The notes beneath the pieces are model-generated. The model did not search any database. It saw nothing but the letters and a program-made list of their open reading frames with translations, and was not told the DNA's origin. Made by a program: the position numbers and the translations under genes. 64,000 nt of DNA from Bacillota bacterium (GTDB lineage Bacteria > Bacillota > Clostridia > DSM-8532): NCBI GenBank assembly GCA_023443745.1, contig JAEZTB010000058.1, forward strand, positions 1-64,000, read 5' to 3'. How positions within the stretch are numbered: the first letter of the stretch is position 1; the number at the start of each line of letters is the position of its first letter. Below are positions 16,252-24,483 of the stretch, piece by piece.

Positions 16252-17193
16252 ATGGAGTTCGAACACAAGCCCATTATGCTGGAGGAGTGCATAGAATTCC
16301 TGAATATCCGTCAGGACGGTGTCTATATAGATGGTACGATGGGCGGTGCAGGACATTCCTCTGAAATTCTAAGACGTCTTGGCCAAAACGGCCTTTTAAT
16401 AGGTATAGACCAGGACCAAAATGCTGTGAATGCTGCAAGAAAAAGGCTTTCCAGTATTGAAACCAAAGCCCGGTTTGTCATTATGCAAACGAACTTTGAA
16501 AACATAAGAGAAGTCATTCAATCACAAAAGAGAGATTCTGTCGACGGTGTGCTCCTGGATTTAGGCGTTTCCTCCCATCAACTGGATGAGGGGGCGAGAG
16601 GCTTTTCCTACCAGCATGATGCTCCTCTTGATATGCGCATGAATCAAAACGATGCTTTCGATGCCCAAGCCCTGGTGAATACCTGGAGCCGGGCAGATTT
16701 AATCCGGATCATAAGGGATTATGGTGAGGAAAAATGGGCATCAAGAATAGCCGAGTTCATTGTCCGGAATCGTGAAACACAAAAGATAAGCACAACAGGG
16801 GAACTGGTTGACATCATCAAGGCCGCGATACCGGCTGCAGCCAGACGAGAGGGCCCTCATCCCGCAAAAAGGACATTCCAGGCTATTAGAATAGCCGTTA
16901 ACAGGGAGCTTGAGGTGCTTGAAAATCTGCTATCAGACGTAACCGACCTGTTAAGCCCCGGAGGGCGGGTGGCCATTATCACCTTTCACTCGCTGGAGGA
17001 CCGAATTGTAAAAAAAGCTTTTCAGCAGCAATCCCAGGGATGTATTTGTCCTAAGGACCTGCCTCAATGCGTTTGCGGCGTGGAGCCAAAGCTAAAGGTC
17101 ATTACCCGAAAGCCCATAGCCCCCTCGGAGGAAGAACTGACACAAAATCCGAGAGCACGAAGCGCAAAGCTAAGGGTCGCAGAAAAGCTTTAA
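16252..17193 (+). CDS. rsmH: 16S rRNA (cytosine-1402-N4)-methyltransferase
   Basis: Methylates N4 of C1402 in the decoding centre of 16S rRNA with S-adenosylmethionine. The 313 residues show the SAM motif DGTMGGAGHS (about 28-37), LLDLGVSSHQLD (about 103-114), the inserted helical domain and the C-terminal ITFHSLEDRIVKKAF block (about 243-257), followed by a short Cys-rich segment (CICPKDLPQCVC). Standard second gene of the dcw cluster. The ATG follows GAAGAGGAAAA. Downstream is an unusual 360-bp repeat-filled gap before ftsL. Confidence 0.95.
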   Translation: MEFEHKPIMLEECIEFLNIRQDGVYIDGTMGGAGHSSEILRRLGQNGLLIGIDQDQNAVNAARKRLSSIETKARFVIMQTNFENIREVIQSQKRDSVDGVLLDLGVSSHQLDEGARGFSYQHDAPLDMRMNQNDAFDAQALVNTWSRADLIRIIRDYGEEKWASRIAEFIVRNRETQKISTTGELVDIIKAAIPAAARREGPHPAKRTFQAIRIAVNRELEVLENLLSDVTDLLSPGGRVAIITFHSLEDRIVKKAFQQQSQGCICPKDLPQCVCGVEPKLKVITRKPIAPSEEELTQNPRARSAKLRVAEKL

Positions 17194-17201
17194 CTGATGC
17201 A

Positions 17202-17540
17202 TACAAGAAATACCATGATATTTTACAAAAGAAATTAAAATACGAAAGATAAAAAATTAAAGTACGAAAGATTTTAAAGTACAAAAGATTTAAAAGTACA
17301 AAAGCTTTATAAAAGCACCAACGATTTTCTCATGATGATCACTTTACAAAAGCGCTCACTGTACATAAGAACATGGAAATCTACCGAAGACAAAGAAAAA
17401 CAAGAATACAAAAGATTTTTAATTACTAAAGAAAAAGTCTAAAGAGTACAAAAGATTTAAAATTAAAGTGAACCTGAATTGGCGGGGCCTGTCACAAGGC
17501 CCCCTCATTCACCCTTTAGGGATTCACTAATTTACGAAAG
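17202..17540 (+). repeat. Degenerate 17-nt tandem repeat array between rsmH and ftsL
   Basis: The 361-bp gap holds at least twelve copies of a unit close to TACAAAAGATTTTAAAG. Units start at about 17202, 17224, 17241, 17263, 17280, 17297, 17345, 17362, 17382, 17407, 17424, 17447 and 17533; spacing is often exactly 17, else 20-25. The last copy (TACGAAAG) runs straight into the GGGAGG ribosome-binding site of ftsL. No open frame of note is present. The array is probably transcribed within the dcw mRNA. Its function is unknown. Confidence 0.8.
17484..17503 (+). promoter_or_regulatory. GC-rich hairpin ahead of ftsL
   Basis: GGGGCCT (17484-17490) pairs with AGGCCCC (17497-17503) around a six-base loop in an otherwise AT-rich gap. 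It has no T-tract, so it is more likely an mRNA processing or stability element than a terminator. Confidence 0.55.
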
Positions 17541-17555
17541 AGGGAGGCGAAAAAC

Positions 17556-18056
17556 GTGGAGAAAAGAACCGGCTATATGTATGGCAGTACTGCCCCAAAG
17601 CTGCCCGAAAGATTTGAACAACCTGTTGAACGGCAAAAAATAAGGAAAAAGGAGTCAGTTGCCGCAAAACCTGTCCGATCGAACATACCCAAGGCAAAAA
17701 TGATCACTTTTATCATACTTATGGTTGCCATAAGCTTTGTCATCCTTTATCGTTTTTCTGCCCTTGCCGAGCTTAACTACAGTATGGGCACATTAAATGA
17801 GGAACTCAGCCAGCTGCGGGATGAAAACCGGATGTTGGAAGTAGATATAGGGACAAGCATCAATCTGGAACGTGTTAAGGAAATTGCACAAACCAGACTG
17901 AACATGCATAAACCTGAAAGCTATCAGATTGTTCTGGTCAGTGTTCCGAAAAACAATTACAGCGTGGTAGTCGACCAGGCTTATATCAATGAAACAACTA
18001 ATAAAACTTCTCTTATGGATAATCTGATTAATGCCGTAAAGGCCGTGCTGCCTTGA
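17556..18056 (+). CDS. ftsL: FtsL-like cell division protein
   Basis: A small bitopic division protein that with FtsQ/DivIB and DivIC activates septal peptidoglycan synthesis. The 166 residues comprise a basic cytoplasmic part (1-48), one membrane segment (about 49-68), a coiled coil (about 75-105, LNEELSQLRDENRMLEVDI) and a short C-terminal tail. Sequence conservation in FtsL is low; identity rests on this architecture and the position between rsmH and spoVD. The start is GTG at 17556, eight bases after GGGAGG. A long repeat-filled leader precedes it. Confidence 0.85.
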   Translation: MEKRTGYMYGSTAPKLPERFEQPVERQKIRKKESVAAKPVRSNIPKAKMITFIILMVAISFVILYRFSALAELNYSMGTLNEELSQLRDENRMLEVDIGTSINLERVKEIAQTRLNMHKPESYQIVLVSVPKNNYSVVVDQAYINETTNKTSLMDNLINAVKAVLP

Positions 18057-18186
18057 TCCTTTTTTAGTACTTCTGGTTTATGAAACAGAATAATTCCAAT
18101 AAAAAGACAAGAAAGCGCGTGTTTGCTAATATATATTAGATTAGAAAAGATAGGACTATGGATTGATCTTAGGGTGAACCGTATAA

Positions 18187-18221
18187 ATCAGTCTGTTGTC
18201 CTTTTTTTGCAGGAGACTGAT
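18187..18221 (+). promoter_or_regulatory. Hairpin overlapping the spoVD ribosome-binding region
   Basis: ATCAGTCT (18187-18194) pairs with AGACTGAT (18214-18221), ending two bases before the ATG of spoVD. The AGGAG ribosome-binding site (18211-18215) lies at the base of the loop and runs into the stem, so folding could limit translation. Confidence 0.55.
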
Positions 18222-18223
18222 AC

Positions 18224-20539
18224 ATGAAAGGCAGTAATCGCACCAAAAGTAAACACAAAACAAAAAAAGCTGCACTTAAAAGTTCAGGCAGTTCATATAG
18301 CGCCCCTGATAAAAAGAATAGCAATACACAAGATAAGCCCAATACCACAAAGCTTAAAAAAAGGGAGTTTGTCCTGTTGATTGCCTATTCTGCTGCGCTT
18401 CTTTTCATGCTCTATCGCGTTGGCTTTATTCAGTTTGTCAAAGGTGGAGAATACCAGGAGATGGCTTATTTAAATCAAACCCAGAAAAGACAAATAAGCC
18501 CCAAACGCGGAACAATTTATGATCGAAATGGCCAATGGCTGGCTATAAGCGCCTCCGTCGATACTGTTTCTGTCAATCCCAAGATGCTCAGAGACGAAGT
18601 TGAAGGAGATGAGAGCAAGCTGCTGACTCTTGCCAATGGTTTGGCCGGCTACCTTGAGATGGATGCAGAGGCCATTATGACCAAATTTAAAATGAATTCC
18701 CGCTATGAGTTTATCAAAAGAAAAATTGACAGGGAGATAGGGACAAAGGTTAGGGCTTATCTCTCTGAGGCAAAAATAAAGAGTGTCTATGTAGATGAGG
18801 ATTCCAAGCGCTTTTATCCCAACGGCAATCTGGCATCCCATATCCTGGGTTTTACCGGTGTTGATGACCAGGGCTTGAATGGCATTGAGTATGTTCTGGA
18901 CAGTACCCTTAAGGGCATCCCGGGAAAAATCATGAATGAGGTAGATGTTCTGGGCCGTCAGATCAGTTTTTCACAGGAACGCTATATCGACGCCATTGAT
19001 GGGTATAATGTCTATCTGACTATCGATGAGACCATTCAGCATATTACTGAAAAGTATATGGATCAGGCCATTTTAGACTACAATTTGAAGCGTGGCGCCA
19101 CATCTATTGTTATGAATCCCAACACCGGAGAAATTCTGGCAATGGTTTCAAAGCCCGATTTTGATCCCAATGATCCCGATGCACTCCCTAATTTCCTTAC
19201 TGATTCCGATTGGAAGGGTTTTGGTGATACCGAGGACAGCCAGTTGCTCTGGCAGACAGTTTTCAGAAATAAAGCCGTCATGGACACATATGAACCGGGT
19301 TCTGTTTTTAAAGCCATTACCGCCGCTGCTGCCATCGAGGAAGGTGTGGTAAAGCTAAATACTCCGGAGTACTGCAAGCCTGTTTCAATGGCAGGGCATA
19401 CCATTGATTGCTGGAAAAAAGGAGGGCATGGCTCCGAGGACTTCTTACATGCTGTATATAATTCATGTAACCCCGTTTTTGTCAATGTCGGATTAAAGCT
19501 TGGTATTGAAAAATTTTATAGTTTTGTCAAGATGTTTGGTTTTCAGGAGAGAACCGGGATTGAGCTACAGGGTGAGCCTACCAATGAAGAATATAAAAAA
19601 CTGTGGCATACCAACCCTAAGGAAATTGACCTGGCTGTTTCTACTTTCGGTCAGCGTTTCCAGGTCAGCCCCATTCAGTTAATAACAGCCTATTCGGCTG
19701 TCGCCAACGGTGGAAATCTCATGAAGCCCACAATTATCAAGCAAATCAGCGATAGTGAGGGCAATATCATTAAAAAAATGGAACCGCAGGTTGTGCGCAA
19801 GGTCATATCGGAAAAGACTGCCGAGACAGTACGGACTGCCCTGGAAGGTGTAGTTTCGGAAGGAACTGGTAAAAATGCGTATATCAGCGGTTATCGTATA
19901 GGAGGAAAGACGGGAACTTCGGAGACTCTGCAAACTGAGTCCGACGGGAGGTATATCGTTTCTTTTATGGCTATTGCTCCTGCTGACAAACCCGAGATAT
20001 GTGTGCTTGTGGTGTTGGACCATCCCCAGGTTGAACCCAGAACAGGTGGTGTTCTGGCAGCCCCGGTTGCAGGAAAGCTTACCGAGGAAATATTGGGGTA
20101 CCTGCAAATGGAAAGAGATTACACTGAAAAGGATAAGACAGAGATGACTCAGGAGGTTTATGTACCCAATGTCACAGGCCTTACGGTAAAACAGGCGGAA
20201 GAAAAGCTCAGAGCTTTCGGATTGAAATATACGCTTGAAGGTAAGGATACTTCTCCTGAAGCAATCGTTTATAATCAAACACCAAAGGCTGACTTCTCGG
20301 TACCCCAAAGTGCCACTGTCATTCTCTACACCGATGTGGAGCAGGCAGAATTGACGGCCATCATGCCCAATGTGCTTAACAAGACGGTCGATGAGGCAAT
20401 TGCAACCATGAAACAAGCGGGACTCAACATACGCATCAGGGGAAGCGGTACAGCTCAAAAGCAGCAATACCCAACAGGAACGTCATTGAAGAAGGGGGAT
20501 GTTGTGGAAATCAATTTCGTGGAGATGATTGGTGACTAG
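18224..20539 (+). CDS. spoVD: Class B penicillin-binding protein with two PASTA domains (SpoVD/FtsI type)
   Basis: A transpeptidase that cross-links septal or spore-cortex peptidoglycan as partner of the SEDS protein SpoVE. The 771 residues have a basic tail (1-45), a membrane anchor (about 48-66), a dimerisation domain, the transpeptidase domain and two C-terminal PASTA domains (about 640-700 and 705-768; VPNVTGLTV and MPNVLNKTV). Active-site motifs are complete: SVFK (S360), SCN (S414-N416) and KTG (K562-G564). PASTA domains mark the SpoVD/PBP2B branch; a separate ftsI is not seen nearby, so it may serve division too. The ATG follows AGGAG inside a hairpin. Confidence 0.93.
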   Translation: MKGSNRTKSKHKTKKAALKSSGSSYSAPDKKNSNTQDKPNTTKLKKREFVLLIAYSAALLFMLYRVGFIQFVKGGEYQEMAYLNQTQKRQISPKRGTIYDRNGQWLAISASVDTVSVNPKMLRDEVEGDESKLLTLANGLAGYLEMDAEAIMTKFKMNSRYEFIKRKIDREIGTKVRAYLSEAKIKSVYVDEDSKRFYPNGNLASHILGFTGVDDQGLNGIEYVLDSTLKGIPGKIMNEVDVLGRQISFSQERYIDAIDGYNVYLTIDETIQHITEKYMDQAILDYNLKRGATSIVMNPNTGEILAMVSKPDFDPNDPDALPNFLTDSDWKGFGDTEDSQLLWQTVFRNKAVMDTYEPGSVFKAITAAAAIEEGVVKLNTPEYCKPVSMAGHTIDCWKKGGHGSEDFLHAVYNSCNPVFVNVGLKLGIEKFYSFVKMFGFQERTGIELQGEPTNEEYKKLWHTNPKEIDLAVSTFGQRFQVSPIQLITAYSAVANGGNLMKPTIIKQISDSEGNIIKKMEPQVVRKVISEKTAETVRTALEGVVSEGTGKNAYISGYRIGGKTGTSETLQTESDGRYIVSFMAIAPADKPEICVLVVLDHPQVEPRTGGVLAAPVAGKLTEEILGYLQMERDYTEKDKTEMTQEVYVPNVTGLTVKQAEEKLRAFGLKYTLEGKDTSPEAIVYNQTPKADFSVPQSATVILYTDVEQAELTAIMPNVLNKTVDEAIATMKQAGLNIRIRGSGTAQKQQYPTGTSLKKGDVVEINFVEMIGD

Positions 20540-20560
20540 GAGATGTATAGGGACGTATAG

Positions 20561-20589
20561 TTGTTAATCAGCAAGGATAAGGATATAAT
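20561..20589 (+). promoter_or_regulatory. SigA-type promoter upstream of murE
   Basis: TTGTTA (20561-20566) and TATAAT (20584-20589) are spaced 17 bp, in the 101-bp gap between spoVD and murE. It would give the mur genes transcription independent of the mraZ promoter. Confidence 0.7.
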
Positions 20590-20590
20590 T

Positions 20591-20609
20591 ATTGATACTT
20601 CGTATTAAT
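20591..20609. repeat. Short quasi-palindrome shared with 32669-32687
   Basis: ATTGATACTTCGTATTAAT here is the reverse complement of the sequence at 32669-32687 (18-19 bases). It sits at the predicted transcription start of murE. CGAAGTAT also occurs at 13233. Confidence 0.6.
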
Positions 20610-20640
20610 CTTAACCATACACATTCTGGGAGGAGTTCAT

Positions 20641-22098
20641 ATGCTGTTAAGAGACTTAATAAGAAATATAAAAACATTAGATATTAAAGGAAGTCTGGAT
20701 GGTGAGGTCAGAGGGGTGACCTATGATTCCAGAAAAGCCCTGCCAAAATACCTTTTTGTATGTATTGACGGCTTTTCAACAGATGGCCACCAATATGCGC
20801 AGCAAGCCGTTGATAACGGGGCAACAGCACTTATAGTGGAAAAGGACATTTCAGTAATCGGTGAGGTAACCCTTATCAAGGTCGAGGATACCCGGGAGGC
20901 ACTGGCGGAAATATCAGCCGAATGGTTCGGAAATCCCTCTCATACCATGAGACTAATTGGCATTACCGGTACAAAGGGTAAGACTACCACAACTTATATG
21001 ATCCGTTCTATTTTGGAGAAATCGGGAAATACAGTCGGCCTTATCGGAACAGTTGCCAACTGTATCGGGAATGAAAAAATTCCTGCGCGCCGCACTACTC
21101 CTGAATCCTATGATCTTCAGGAGATGTTTGAAAAAATGAAGGATAAAGGCGCTGATACGGTGGTCATGGAGGTTTCATCCCAGGGACTTAAGCTTCACCG
21201 CGTTTCCTCCTGCCATTTCGATATCGGTGTCTTCACCAACTTCTCGAAAGACCATATCGGAGGCTTTGAGCACCCCGATATGGAGGATTATTTTAAATCC
21301 AAGCAGAAGCTGTTCAACCTATGCAAGAAGGGTATAGTCAATGCAGATTCTCCTTACGGACTACGTGTTAAGGATGAGGCACCCGGCGAAATCCTGACAT
21401 ATGGTATTGAAAGCGAAGCTGATGTCAAAGCACAAAATATTTCAACCCACTCGGATTCTGTGGAATTTGATGTTACATCCCCCTGGTTTTGCGAACGTTT
21501 CAAGGTGGGGGTTCCGGGCTTCTTCAGCGTCTATAATGCTTTAGCAGCCATAGCTGTTTGCGGCATGCTGGGTATTGATATCCAAATGATAAAAGAAGGA
21601 CTCTTGAAGGTACAGGTTCCAGGAAGGGCCGAGGTTGTTCCAACCCCCGGAAAGCCCTATACGGTTATGATCGATTATGCCCATACCCCCGATAGCCTGG
21701 AAAATATTCTTGCCACTGTGAAAGCTTTTACCAGAGGCCGTTTAGTCAGTGTCTTCGGCTGCGGTGGAGACCGGGATCGGTCCAAGCGCCCTATTATGGG
21801 TGAGATTTCAGGCCGAATAGCAGATTTCACCATCATCACCTCCGATAACCCCAGAACAGAAGTCCCCTCAAGAATCCTTGCCGATATTGAGGAGGGAATG
21901 AAGGCCACCGGAGGGCAATATCTGGTTATTGAGGACAGAACCCAAGCCATAAGATATGCCATGGAAAACGCAAAGCCCGACGACATTATTGTTTTATCGG
22001 GAAAAGGACATGAAACCTATCAGATTTTTAAGGATAAGACTATTCACTATGATGAAAGAGAAATTGTCGAGAATATACTAAAGGAAGTAGAGGGATAG
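20641..22098 (+). CDS. murE: UDP-MurNAc-tripeptide synthetase, meso-diaminopimelate type
   Basis: Cytoplasmic Mur ligase adding the third amino acid to UDP-MurNAc-L-Ala-D-Glu using ATP. The 485-residue protein shows the P-loop GTKGKTTTT (about 112-120), the central ATPase domain with DYAHTPD, and the C-terminal domain with DNPR at 402-405. DNPR is the signature of enzymes selective for meso-diaminopimelate, so the wall peptide is inferred to carry m-DAP. The ATG follows GGGAGG by seven bases. murF starts three bases after the stop. Confidence 0.95.
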   Translation: MLLRDLIRNIKTLDIKGSLDGEVRGVTYDSRKALPKYLFVCIDGFSTDGHQYAQQAVDNGATALIVEKDISVIGEVTLIKVEDTREALAEISAEWFGNPSHTMRLIGITGTKGKTTTTYMIRSILEKSGNTVGLIGTVANCIGNEKIPARRTTPESYDLQEMFEKMKDKGADTVVMEVSSQGLKLHRVSSCHFDIGVFTNFSKDHIGGFEHPDMEDYFKSKQKLFNLCKKGIVNADSPYGLRVKDEAPGEILTYGIESEADVKAQNISTHSDSVEFDVTSPWFCERFKVGVPGFFSVYNALAAIAVCGMLGIDIQMIKEGLLKVQVPGRAEVVPTPGKPYTVMIDYAHTPDSLENILATVKAFTRGRLVSVFGCGGDRDRSKRPIMGEISGRIADFTIITSDNPRTEVPSRILADIEEGMKATGGQYLVIEDRTQAIRYAMENAKPDDIIVLSGKGHETYQIFKDKTIHYDEREIVENILKEVEG

Positions 22099-22100
22099 TT

Positions 22101-23468
22101 TTGAAAGCGTTAGATGCAAAAACTATCGCGAAAATGGTCAATGGAAGGTTAAGGGCACCGTCGAACCCTCTTATTAACCAGGTCTCAACTGATACAAGGA
22201 GTTTGAGCCAAGGGGCACTTTTTGTTGCCATCAAGGGCGAACGCTTTGACGGCCATGATTATGTGGAGCAAGCCTTTTCAAATGGTGCGGCTCTCGTTAT
22301 GGTCCAGGAGGGGAAGGTCATCCCTGACCATGTCCCGGCTGTTTTTGTCGCTGATACCCTGGAGGCCTTAGGTCAATTGGCATCCGAATACCGTTTGCTT
22401 TTCCAAATTCCTGTTATTGCCGTAACGGGAAGTGTGGGAAAGACAAGCACAAAAGAAATGATTGCAGCCATACTGTCTGCTCGATTCAAGGTTCATAAGA
22501 CAAGGGGCAACTTCAATAACGAAATCGGACTTCCGCTTTCAGTCCTTGAGCTGGATGATAGCCATGAGGTGGCTGTATTCGAGATGGGAATGAGGGGCTT
22601 TGGCGAGATAAGTGCCCTTTCGCGCATTGTCAAGCCCGATATAGCAGTGATTACCAATATCGGAATCTCTCATATTGAGAGGTTGGGATCACGGCAGAAT
22701 ATCCTCAAGGCCAAGCTCGAAATATTGGATGGGATGAAAAGCAGCGGGGTCGTTGTTCTCAACGGGGATGACGAGCTGTTGTCAGGCTTAAAGGGCTTAT
22801 TGAAGCAAAAGACCGTGCTCTACGGAATTAATGAAGACCAGGACATATGGGCCTACGATCTGATCTCCAAAAGAGAAGAGGGTGTCGGCTTTCATGTTAA
22901 AACTCCTGAGGCTGATATGGATCTTTTTGTGCCCGCTCCAGGCATGCATAATGTTCATAATGCCCTGGCAGGCATCGCCATAGCGCAGCAGCTTCATATG
23001 GACAAAGAAGAAATTGAAACGGGGCTTCTGTGCTTTTCAGGTGAGCGGATGCGCTTAAGTATCGAGGAAAAGAATGGCATCAAGTTTATCAATGATTCCT
23101 ATAATGCAGCACCAAGCTCCATCAAGGCCGCCATAGACGTTTTGTGCGACATAGGCAGGGGAATGAGAAAATGGGCAGTATTAGGAGATATGCTGGAGTT
23201 GGGCGACTGGACCCAGGAGGCTCACAAAGAAATTGGCAGAATGGTTTCGACTCTTGGCATAGATTATCTGGTCGGTATAGGGGACTTTGCCCAATGGTAC
23301 ATTCAGGGAGCCAATGAGAGTGCTAATTCTAAGACGATTACCGTGCTGTTTGAAAATATAGCTCAAGCCAAGCCCTATATCCAGGCACTGATGCAGAAGG
23401 GGGATGCTCTCCTGTTTAAAGGCTCACGGCGCATGAAGCTTGATATTCTGGTTCAAGAGTTGATTTAG
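22101..23468 (+). CDS. murF: UDP-MurNAc-pentapeptide synthetase
   Basis: Mur ligase adding D-Ala-D-Ala to UDP-MurNAc-tripeptide, the last cytoplasmic precursor step. The 455 residues carry the P-loop TGSVGKTSTKEM (about 111-122), the NFNNEIGLP motif following it (about 136-144), and the central NDSYNAAPSS motif typical of MurF. The start is TTG at 22101 with only a weak GAGGGA upstream, consistent with translational coupling to murE across a two-base gap. mraY follows after 24 bases. Confidence 0.95.
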   Translation: MKALDAKTIAKMVNGRLRAPSNPLINQVSTDTRSLSQGALFVAIKGERFDGHDYVEQAFSNGAALVMVQEGKVIPDHVPAVFVADTLEALGQLASEYRLLFQIPVIAVTGSVGKTSTKEMIAAILSARFKVHKTRGNFNNEIGLPLSVLELDDSHEVAVFEMGMRGFGEISALSRIVKPDIAVITNIGISHIERLGSRQNILKAKLEILDGMKSSGVVVLNGDDELLSGLKGLLKQKTVLYGINEDQDIWAYDLISKREEGVGFHVKTPEADMDLFVPAPGMHNVHNALAGIAIAQQLHMDKEEIETGLLCFSGERMRLSIEEKNGIKFINDSYNAAPSSIKAAIDVLCDIGRGMRKWAVLGDMLELGDWTQEAHKEIGRMVSTLGIDYLVGIGDFAQWYIQGANESANSKTITVLFENIAQAKPYIQALMQKGDALLFKGSRRMKLDILVQELI

Positions 23469-23492
23469 TCCTTAGGAAGGAATGAAGTTAAA

Positions 23493-24479
23493 ATGCAGGG
23501 AATACTGAAGGCTATCCCATCACAGGTTTTTGCTTATTTTATCAGCTTTCTGATTGCTTTGGCGGCAGGTAAATTTCTTATCCCGCTGCTTCATAGGTTG
23601 AAGTTTGGTCAAACTGTGAGGGAGGAAGGCCCGCAAAGTCATAAGATCAAGACAGGTACACCTACTATGGGAGGATTTATCTTTCTGCTGCCAGTTTTGA
23701 TTTTAGGTATTCTTTACAGCTTTCAGGATATTCGTATACTTTCCTTGATTCTGGTGACTTTTGGCTTTGCATTTATAGGCTTTCTGGACGATTACATCAA
23801 GGTAGTCAAAAAGAATAACAAGGGCCTTTCTCCATCCCAAAAGATGATAGGTCTGCTGATCGTTTCAGGAGCCTTTACCTGGTACGCCGTAAGCTATACG
23901 CCGGGCGCCCAATCCTTGATTGTGCCTTTCCTCGGAATTGATGCCCCTGTTGTACTTCCTCTTATCATTGCCATACCATTTTGCTTATTTGTTTTAGTCA
24001 GCTTTACCAATGCCGTCAATCTCACCGACGGTCTGGATGGACTCGCAGGCTCGGCAACTACCATCGTGCTGCTTTTCTTTACCCTGGTGTCCATGTTCAA
24101 CAGTGAGTGGGAATATATCCGTATGTTCTGCGCTATCCTGGCCGGCGGACTATTGGGTTTCCTTGTCTATAATCTGCATCCAGCCAAGGTTTTTATGGGA
24201 GATACCGGGTCGCTTGCCTTGGGCGGGGCCCTTGCCGCCGTCGCCATACTGACAGGAACCCCTATCTTTTTGGGATTGGCAGGCATAATCTATGTTGCAG
24301 AAACATTATCTGTAATAATACAGGTTTATTATTTTAAACGTACAGGAAGGCGAGTATTTTTAATGGCACCCCTTCATCATCACTTTGAGCAAAAGGGATG
24401 GAGCGAAACCAAGGTGGTAACAATATTTACGTTTGTGACATTATTAAGCAGTGTGTTGGCCTTCCTGCTCTTGAGGTGA
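23493..24479 (+). CDS. mraY: Phospho-MurNAc-pentapeptide transferase
   Basis: Integral membrane enzyme that attaches phospho-MurNAc-pentapeptide to undecaprenyl phosphate, forming lipid I. The 328 residues have about ten membrane segments and the expected catalytic marks: FLDDYIKVVKK (about 96-106), NLTDGLDGLA (about 177-186), FMGDTGSLALGG and APLHHHFEQKG. It is followed by the SEDS gene after only four bases. In most clostridial dcw clusters murD sits at this spot; here it is missing with no room for a remnant. Confidence 0.97.
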   Translation: MQGILKAIPSQVFAYFISFLIALAAGKFLIPLLHRLKFGQTVREEGPQSHKIKTGTPTMGGFIFLLPVLILGILYSFQDIRILSLILVTFGFAFIGFLDDYIKVVKKNNKGLSPSQKMIGLLIVSGAFTWYAVSYTPGAQSLIVPFLGIDAPVVLPLIIAIPFCLFVLVSFTNAVNLTDGLDGLAGSATTIVLLFFTLVSMFNSEWEYIRMFCAILAGGLLGFLVYNLHPAKVFMGDTGSLALGGALAAVAILTGTPIFLGLAGIIYVAETLSVIIQVYYFKRTGRRVFLMAPLHHHFEQKGWSETKVVTIFTFVTLLSSVLAFLLLR

Positions 24480-24483
24480 TGGA

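Noticed and set aside
17202..17540. CRISPR array
   Set aside because: Units are 17 nt, degenerate and contiguous with no unique spacers; no cas genes are in the window.
19679..20467. 262-codon frame antisense to spoVD
   Set aside because: Same reasons: opposite strand of a conserved transpeptidase/PASTA region with no initiation signal.
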